A stretch of 64,000 nucleotides of DNA, from NCBI GenBank assembly GCA_000697665.1, contig KL197750.1:103721-167720 (forward strand). Direction: 5' to 3'. Positions 58,060-64,000 of the stretch are shown one piece after another. This DNA is from Jaapia argillacea MUCL 33604. Lineage: Eukaryota; Basidiomycota; Agaricomycetes; Jaapiales; Jaapiaceae. The translations under genes and the position numbers were made by a program. How positions within the stretch are numbered: the first letter of the stretch is position 1; every line of letters begins with the position of its first letter. The notes below the pieces were generated by a model, which searched no databases, had not been told where the DNA came from, and saw only the letters and a program-made list of their open reading frames with translations.

Positions 58060-58562
58060 TCTCTTGTGTCTTGCCATCCAAAAATTTTGAATATTATATG
58101 CAAGACTAATGAAGTTGCTGGGGTAGAAATCTTCCTTCTACAGCTGACCCTGGGGCTGTTGAAGCCCATTTTATGCCTGGAACGTGAATGACCTCCCCAC
58201 AATGAATCGGGATGACACCCCCCAAATGCCAAAGCAGGAAGCTAGACACATGTGATTGAATACTTGCCTTCAAATGGGGGACCACGACAAGTCATGGGTT
58301 CACCCCAGCAATGAGCGTACCCTGCGGTTTTGGGTTGTCTACTACCATTGATTCAGCAGGTAAAGTTGTACACATTGATTGTGGAAATCTTGGCCATAAA
58401 GATCTACGGCATATCCCCAAATTATAAAGCTTTCTACTGAGTAGACAAGTGGAGATCAAAAAAATACTCCATGATAAGTTTGAGCTCAGAGCGAGGATTG
58501 AACTCCTGACCAGCCAAAATGTGAAGTTAGGAAAATGACAATATTACCACTCCACCACTGCT
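58060..58562 (-). mobile_element. probable tRNA-derived SINE
   Basis: Read on the minus strand, the element starts near 58562 with 'ggagcagtggtggagtgg', a tRNA-like head with an A-box-like 'gtggtggagtggtaa'. About 50 bp later comes a B-box-like 'ggagttcaatcct' (around 58495). An AT-rich, non-coding body of about 400 bp follows and lacks any open frame. This order (5' pol III A and B boxes, then unrelated body) is that of a SINE. The 3' end is uncertain and no target-site duplication was confirmed. Base composition differs from the flanks. It could instead be a degenerate tRNA gene next to unrelated sequence. Confidence 0.5.
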
Positions 58563-58749
58563 CCCTTTCATTTTATCCCTTCTGCCCTATATGAGTTTTT
58601 GATTGTTTTCAAAAACTCGCTCCAGGTATGACACCAGGGCCGTCTTTCCACCACCCCAATCTCTCCAATACTCCTTTGTCCATCCTCCTCCAACCGACCA
58701 CATACTGCTCTACTCAGATGGAGAGGATTAAATCATGACTTCGCCGATA

Positions 58750-59450
58750 TTTTGCGATGCTTGGATCGTTATAACTCTCCACTGAACGCAACCTTGTTCA
58801 AGGACCTTGTGCTACTCCCCCGCAGTTTCGGATATAGCTCTCCCGTCGTCGTAATTCCACTCGCTGAACCCAGGAAAATTCTGGCTTATGCTACGACAAG
58901 ACGGGTTGTCCAAGATACGAATACTCCATGGAGGGGGTGGGTCGCTCAACTAGTTACTCACGTTTGCTTTCATCAGCAGCATAGGTGAATGAGGCCCAAA
59001 ACTTTCCAAGATTGTATTAGGGACGAGGTGGGTAGCTTGAGTTACCGAAGGATGAGAGCGTTGTCATGACGAAGGTAAGCACCTCCGTTCTCGTGTGTTC
59101 TTTCCCCTCCCCCCTTGTCCACCTTTCCATTTACATCTACTACCACAATACTCATCCGAATACCACCTCGTTATGTCTACCGACCAGTAGCAGGCACCAC
59201 GCGAGAACGTTATGAAAGTTGAATTGCCAGACGAAGCCGGGTTTGTTCACCGACATGGCTGGAGTCGCAAAGTCCGTCCGTACCCTCGAACTACGCCGTA
59301 GAGTCAAGGTTACGGGGAGCATATATTCGACTCGGCGAAACGAGATTTAAAATTGGATTATATGGATTGCTCTAGCGTACGTTCGGCGTCGTCTCAATCC
59401 CTGTTCACCTTAGCCCGAGGTCTCCTAACTCGTCCAAAAACGAAGTTGTA
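58750..59450 (+). pseudogene. decayed aldo/keto reductase copy
   Basis: A patchwork of the intact gene at 54736-56657: first its upstream region (58,790-58,940, with 'ggaccttgtg' and 'ccatggagggggtg'); then pieces of exon 4 with its intron ('gttaccgaaggatgagag', 'catgacgaaggtaagcacc'); exon 5 ('gacgaagccgggtttgttcaccga'-like block); exon 6 ('catatattcgactcggcgaaa'-like block); then a jump to exon 11 ('gtctcaatccctgttcacc'-like block). Exons 1-3 and 7-10, and so most catalytic residues, are missing. It ends just before the right arm of the inverted duplication. Confidence 0.8.
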
Positions 59451-60408
59451 GTCTGAATTTTTGTGCGGACGAGATGGGTTGGGATGAATCAGCGCGCAGG
59501 TAGACTGTGTTTCATCCGAGTCGGACCTTCCGATGGGCGCGAAGAGTTTAGTTATTAGGTTGTCCTGACCTCGGTGATCTCAATCGAATGCCGTGTCGGA
59601 CTGGGTGATCGTAGGCATGGGGCGTTGTAGACCATGCTTCAGCTTCAAAGGATTCAAAGGATTGCGTACCTGCCCATTATGGCATGTGGATGCGACGATA
59701 GGATTGCCTGTGGATCGGTGAGGTAAACCAATCGGCATCAATGTTCAGTATCTCTTCACCTCTTACTAAGTACCACCGAAAAAAATGGACTTCCCCTTCC
59801 CCACACTTCCCCAGCAGCCATGACTCTGAGATTCGATGCACCATTTATTTGGACACGATCCTCTTCCTCTGCCCTGGTGACAGGCACCTGCGACGTGAGG
59901 TATTTGGGTCCTTCAAGGTACGACGAGTTCTGAGTTCGCAACACCCCGCTCGTGGCTGAATATGCAGTGCTCTGATTGTCGGACCCGTGGTGGATGCACC
60001 GATGCACAGTTTCCCCGCCCTCCTCGATTGTAGACATCAACCCCTGCCACACTACAGTTATCATGTTCGCAAAGCTTGATCGGAATCTTTCTTTCAAAGG
60101 CGACCCACATTTTCGTCTTCGCGCTCCTACCCGTCAAGCCACTTTGCTTCGGACTTGTGCCCTAATCCGCATGGCAGAACCCCAGTTTCAGATCTCGTCA
60201 ATGACGCTACTCACTACTTGCCGACAATCCTTGGGAAAATCATTGAAAATCCTCAAAGATTTCGATGAACCCACTTCTTGTCATGGCTGGTATAAATATC
60301 TAGGGGATGTATCGAGGAACATCAGTCCAGTTCGACCCTACTCTGACAGGAAGCAGCAGAAGACCAGCATCTTTGGTTACACTTGAAGAAGCTTGAAGAC
60401 GATTTACA

Positions 60409-62473
60409 ATGCGCTTCTCGAACTTTGCTGCAGCCTTGGTTGGCGCTTCTGCCTCTCTCGTACTAGCGGCACCAACCGCCTCCACTCCACAATACGACTA
60501 TGTTATTGTTGGAGGTTTGTTCATTCCCAGGCTTCCTGTTGCATCCTATCTAATGTCTTCGACTTTTAGGGGGTAATGCGGGCCTGGTCATTGCAAATCG
60601 GTTAACGGAGAACCCCAACATATCTGTGCTCGTTCTCGAAGCCGGCATTGACTACACAGACGACTTCAACGTTACGTATGTACTCTCCTCAATCATTTCG
60701 AATGTATCGCATCTCATATTCATCTACTAGCGTCCCTGGTCTTGATCTTACCGTCACCGGCGGCTCCATGGTCGACTGGAACTATACCACCGCACCTCAA
60801 GCAAACATGGTAAACCGTCAGATTGCCTATCCTCGAGGATACGTTCTTGGTGGATCAAGGTATATCATCTCCTTTATCTTGGATGCCACTTTGGGATGCT
60901 GACAGACTATACTTCGCAGTTCGACCAACTTCATGGCATACACTCGAGGTTCAGCGGCTCCTTTCGACCAATGGGCGGCAATCGGAAACTCTGGCTGGGA
61001 CTGGGAGAGCGTATACCCCTACTTCAAAAAGGTTTGCGACGACTGCTTCTCAGATAGCGACACCAGAATCTGACATGATATTTCACAGAGTTGTCACCTG
61101 ACACCACCCCAGGCCAACCAATCCTTCGTCGTATATGACGAATCAGCTTATGACTACCCTAAAGGTGGTCCTCTCCAACTCTCCTTCACCAACTATATCG
61201 AACCCATCGCAATTTACTTCAGCGAAGCCCTCGCTAGCTCCTCCGGCCTCGGCTTGCAAGAAAAGGAGACGAATGATGGTGCCCCCATCGGACAGTCTTA
61301 CCTCGCAACAGCTGTCAACCCTGCACACCAAACGCGCGATTCTTCGTGGACAAGTTTCGGTCTCCAAGCATCGACACGATCGAACTTCCATTACCTCACT
61401 CACACTCTCGCCACTCGTCTCCTTTTCAACCCCACGTCCTCGACGTCTTCCCCCTTGGTCGTGAATGGTGTTCAATACCTTGACAAGACCAGTGGTACCA
61501 CTCAAGTTGCATATGCCACAAGAGAAGTCATCCTCGCCGCCGGAGCTTTCGGTTCTCCTCAACTCCTCATGGTATCGGGTATTGGTCCTTCCGACCAGCT
61601 CACCGCCAACAACATCCCAGTCCTCGTCTCCCTCCCCGGCGTCGGCCAGAACATGACAGACCATCTGTTCTTCGGTCCCGTATACGAAGTCCTCAGCAAC
61701 ATCACCACGGCCGAGCAATTCTTAACCAATTCTACCAAGTATGCTGATTATTTGAATCAGTGGACGACTTCTGGGGCGGGTGAGATGGCTGGTGCCGTTT
61801 CGAGTATGAGTGCATGGGAGAGGTTGCCGGATGAGTTCTTGGAGAGCATCGGAGCCCAGGAGTTGATCAATCTGAGGTCAGATTGGAATCATATTCAACT
61901 TGAGATGCTCGTACGTCTTTCGCATTTTTCACGTGCATTATAATAGGTCTGATTCATATCCGCTCTCAGGCGTATGGCGTCGTCGCAGGTAACACAGGGA
62001 ACCTCGTCACCCCCGGAGGAGTGATCTCCTACCCAATCTCCCGCGGAAACGTCTCCATCGTCTCCAACTCTACCACCGTCAAACCTATCGTCCAACCCAA
62101 CTGGCTCGAATCCCCAATCGACCAACAAGTCGCCATCTACACCTTCAAACAAGTCCGTCAAATCATGTCTTCACCCATCATGTCATCCATCGTCATCAAC
62201 GAAGCCTACCCCGGTGCTAACGTTACCTCCGATGCCGGTATTCTGGCTGCTATCCAGGCGACTGGTCATCCTATTTATCAGGCGTCGGGGACGTGTGCGA
62301 TGAAGGCAAGGGCTGATGGAGGGGTTGTGGATGAGAATTTGGTGGTTTATGGGACGCTGAATTTGAGGGTTGCGGATGCTAGTATCTTCCCTATCATCCC
62401 GTCTGCGAATACGATGGCGCCGGCGTATATGGTGGGTGAGAAGGCGGCGGATTTGATCAAAGCTGATCAGTAA
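60409..62473 (+). CDS. secreted GMC oxidoreductase 2 (FAD), catalytic His replaced
   Basis: Six exons (60409-60514, 60570-60675, 60731-60859, 60920-61031, 61089-61910, 61970-62473), 592 residues, exon lengths identical to GMC 1. Signal peptide, '[16 protein letters not shown]', '[14 protein letters not shown]' and '[16 protein letters not shown]' are present. The same 'YQASGTCAM' stands where the catalytic His motif should be, and Asn at the second active-site position. Protein differences from GMC 1 are few (for example PKGG/PDGG, THTL/THAL, AFGS/AFNS), so duplication is recent or the pair is homogenised. TATAAA at 60291-60296, about 115 bp upstream. Confidence 0.93.
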
Positions 62474-62893
62474 CTTTGGACAATAACCACTCGATATTTA
62501 TTACCTTCTTTGCATTTTATCTACATACCAACGTTCGATACTTTACATAGCAGCTTGTGTACAATTCAATCCGTGCAGTTCTACTACAATCCAAATTCGT
62601 CTCATTAGAACATATTTGCTTGAGGATTATCGAGGCGACACTGGCTAGGGGGCATCGTCCTCGACCTCTCTACGTTCTGCAACGCATATCCGAAGTGACA
62701 GCCTGCCTATCCCATGATGAGAACTGGTTGGCTACCAGGAAGGATGCAACCCAGCTACTAAACACCACACTCGTTCTATCTACCATCTGCGCCTTCAATT
62801 TCGTCACAATATCCAGATGCCCGGTTCCACATCCCTCGACGATGTTTGACGTCATGATCACTTCTACTTTTTGTATACGACGGGACAATAATC
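62474..62893. other. convergent spacer between GMC 2 and M2
   Basis: 3' flanks; matches 33888-34330. No gene. Confidence 0.6.
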
Positions 62894-63949
62894 TCATATT
62901 TCGTTGGGGCGTTTTGAGAAACTCTTCATAAGGAATACAAGAACCCGCAACAGGACGGCAACTGAGCCCCCTACCAATCCCATAAGGACAATCGAGAACA
63001 GCACCTCAGTAAATGGTACCGCATAGAATACCGAAACGTAGAAAGAGTGAGACGATATCTGCACCATCACCAGAACCGATATGAGGAGGAATGTCCAGAA
63101 TCTACGACGCAGAATGACTAGCATACACCAAATTATGGTCAGTATGGTAGGGCAACTGTCTGATAGGTTGAAAACTGCCTTACGGAAAAGGTAGAGGGAG
63201 AGCGGGGCGGCTAGGGCGCTGGTGACTCGGTGAAACCACAATACACCAGCCTCAAAATTTGCATGACCTGCATCTAGCTTAGTCACCCATGATTGCCTCA
63301 CTAATGAAGATGATGTGAGTAACGAGGCTTTCAAGAGATAATTAGGGGACGTACAGAGAATAACCGATACAGGAATCATAACCATGGGGGGGAATAGGAA
63401 CTGAGCCTGAGCTAAAAAGGGAGACGGTTGATATTTAAGCAAATGGGGCTCGTGTAAATATTAAATTTCCTAGACTCACACTCAAAGTCCTGGAGGTCTC
63501 GTTTATATTCGGAAAGGACGCGAGATTTCACGTCACTAGCAGTATCCCGGTACACATCCCAATTGGGCTTGCGAGGTGTCCAATCTGTATCAAAAAACCA
63601 CTCCAGGCGTGGTGGAGGATCCTGTTCCCACCACCCAGCCACCATGATGCTCCACGAGAACGAGGTTCAGTCAAAACTGGGTCGAGGATGAGATGCGAGA
63701 TACCCACAAAAGAGAGAGAGAAATGCCAGATATCCAATCCAACGTGGTGGCGGTGACCTGTGCATTCTGGTATGCTGCGATTGCTTTGGGCACTCCAAAG
63801 GCAACAACAGAGACGGCAGAAACGAGGCGGTAGCACGATATTCGATAGCGAGGGCGGGTGTTATTTCCTGGCAAAGTCGACGCTGACAGAAGTGGAAGGG
63901 AGTGGATTCGGATGGGAGCGTCGTAGGCAGACGATGGTTCTGACGGCAT
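62894..63949 (-). CDS. small multi-span membrane protein M2, unknown family
   Basis: Five exons (63708-63949, 63480-63649, 63355-63411, 63184-63300, 62894-63117), 269 residues, same phases as M1. Exon 1 and the first half of exon 2 are almost identical to M1 ('TRPRYRISCYRLVSAVS', 'DTDWTPRKPNW'). From there the proteins diverge strongly: M2 has six extra residues at the end of exon 2, a different exon 3 ('FLFPPMVMIPVSVIL') and a longer basic C-terminus ending 'KSFSKRPNEI'. Five to six hydrophobic segments. Function unknown. Confidence 0.62.
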
Positions 63950-64000
63950 GCCTAAGAATTCGCCTTGGTGTTGAGTCACTGAGATAATCGGGCGAGGGTG

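Larger units (their letters stand above)
59537..64000 (-). repeat. inverted duplication, right arm (continues past window end)
   Basis: Reverse-complement partner of 32849-37265. It begins at 59537 with a copy of the last seven codons and stop of the reductase gene 37244-39256, then the GMC promoter, GMC 2 and M2, and is still homologous at base 64000. Confidence 0.93.

Noticed and set aside
61143-61718. 191-codon minus-strand frame
   Set aside because: Antisense of GMC 2 exon 5.
1-64000. tRNA, rRNA, CRISPR or bacterial operon signals
   Set aside because: No intact tRNA fold or rRNA segment was recognised, and the gene structure is eukaryotic throughout. The only tRNA-like sequence is the SINE head at 58.5 kb.

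Overview
The window is nuclear DNA of a filamentous basidiomycete, most likely an agaricomycete. The evidence is: short spliceosomal introns (about 45-70 bp) in every gene, up to 13 per gene; very dense packing on both strands; fungal-type protein kinases (FunK1), GPI-anchored chitin deacetylases, secreted GMC oxidoreductases and isoprenylcysteine methyltransferase-like families; and no bacterial operon signs. I do not assign a species. Exon coordinates were worked out by hand from splice signals, reading phase and recalled family conservation. No alignment software was used.

Layout. 0.1-9.4 kb: an array of six intact two-exon ICMT-like methyltransferase genes plus one relic; a seventh copy lies at 21.7-22.4 kb. 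10.0-16.1 kb: three housekeeping genes, an MPDU1-like PQ-loop protein and eIF3e (head to head, 82 bp apart) and a mitochondrial D-lactate dehydrogenase. 16.6-19.9 kb: a small secreted protein and chitin deacetylase 1. 22.8-28.4 kb: two tandem FunK1 kinases. 28.9-32.4 kb: an SNM1/Artemis-type nuclease. 32.8-37.3 kb: left arm of a large inverted duplication (membrane protein M1 and GMC oxidoreductase 1). 37.2-39.3 kb: a PNPOx-like/ferredoxin-reductase fusion. 39.6-43.0 kb: the splicing factor PRP6. 44.0-45.5 kb: chitin deacetylase 2. 46.2-54.2 kb: an unrecognised 788-residue protein, an alpha/beta hydrolase, an F-box protein and a LYR-motif protein. 54.7-56.7 kb: an aldo/keto reductase with 14 exons. 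56.7-57.6 kb: membrane protein M3. 57.9-59.5 kb: a small tandem repeat, a probable tRNA-derived SINE and a decayed aldo/keto reductase copy. 59.5-64.0 kb: right arm of the inverted duplication (GMC oxidoreductase 2 and membrane protein M2), running off the window end.

The theme is local gene duplication around a conserved housekeeping backbone: ICMT-like x7, FunK1 x2, chitin deacetylase x2, GMC x2, small membrane protein x3, aldo/keto reductase x1 plus a relic. The most informative points are these. The inverted duplication carries the last codons of the neighbouring reductase gene, which shows the direction of copying. Both GMC copies have Gln where the catalytic His is expected. M1 and M2 have near-identical first exons but strongly diverged later exons. 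Two introns are best read as GC-AG introns. No metabolic cluster or defence system is evident.
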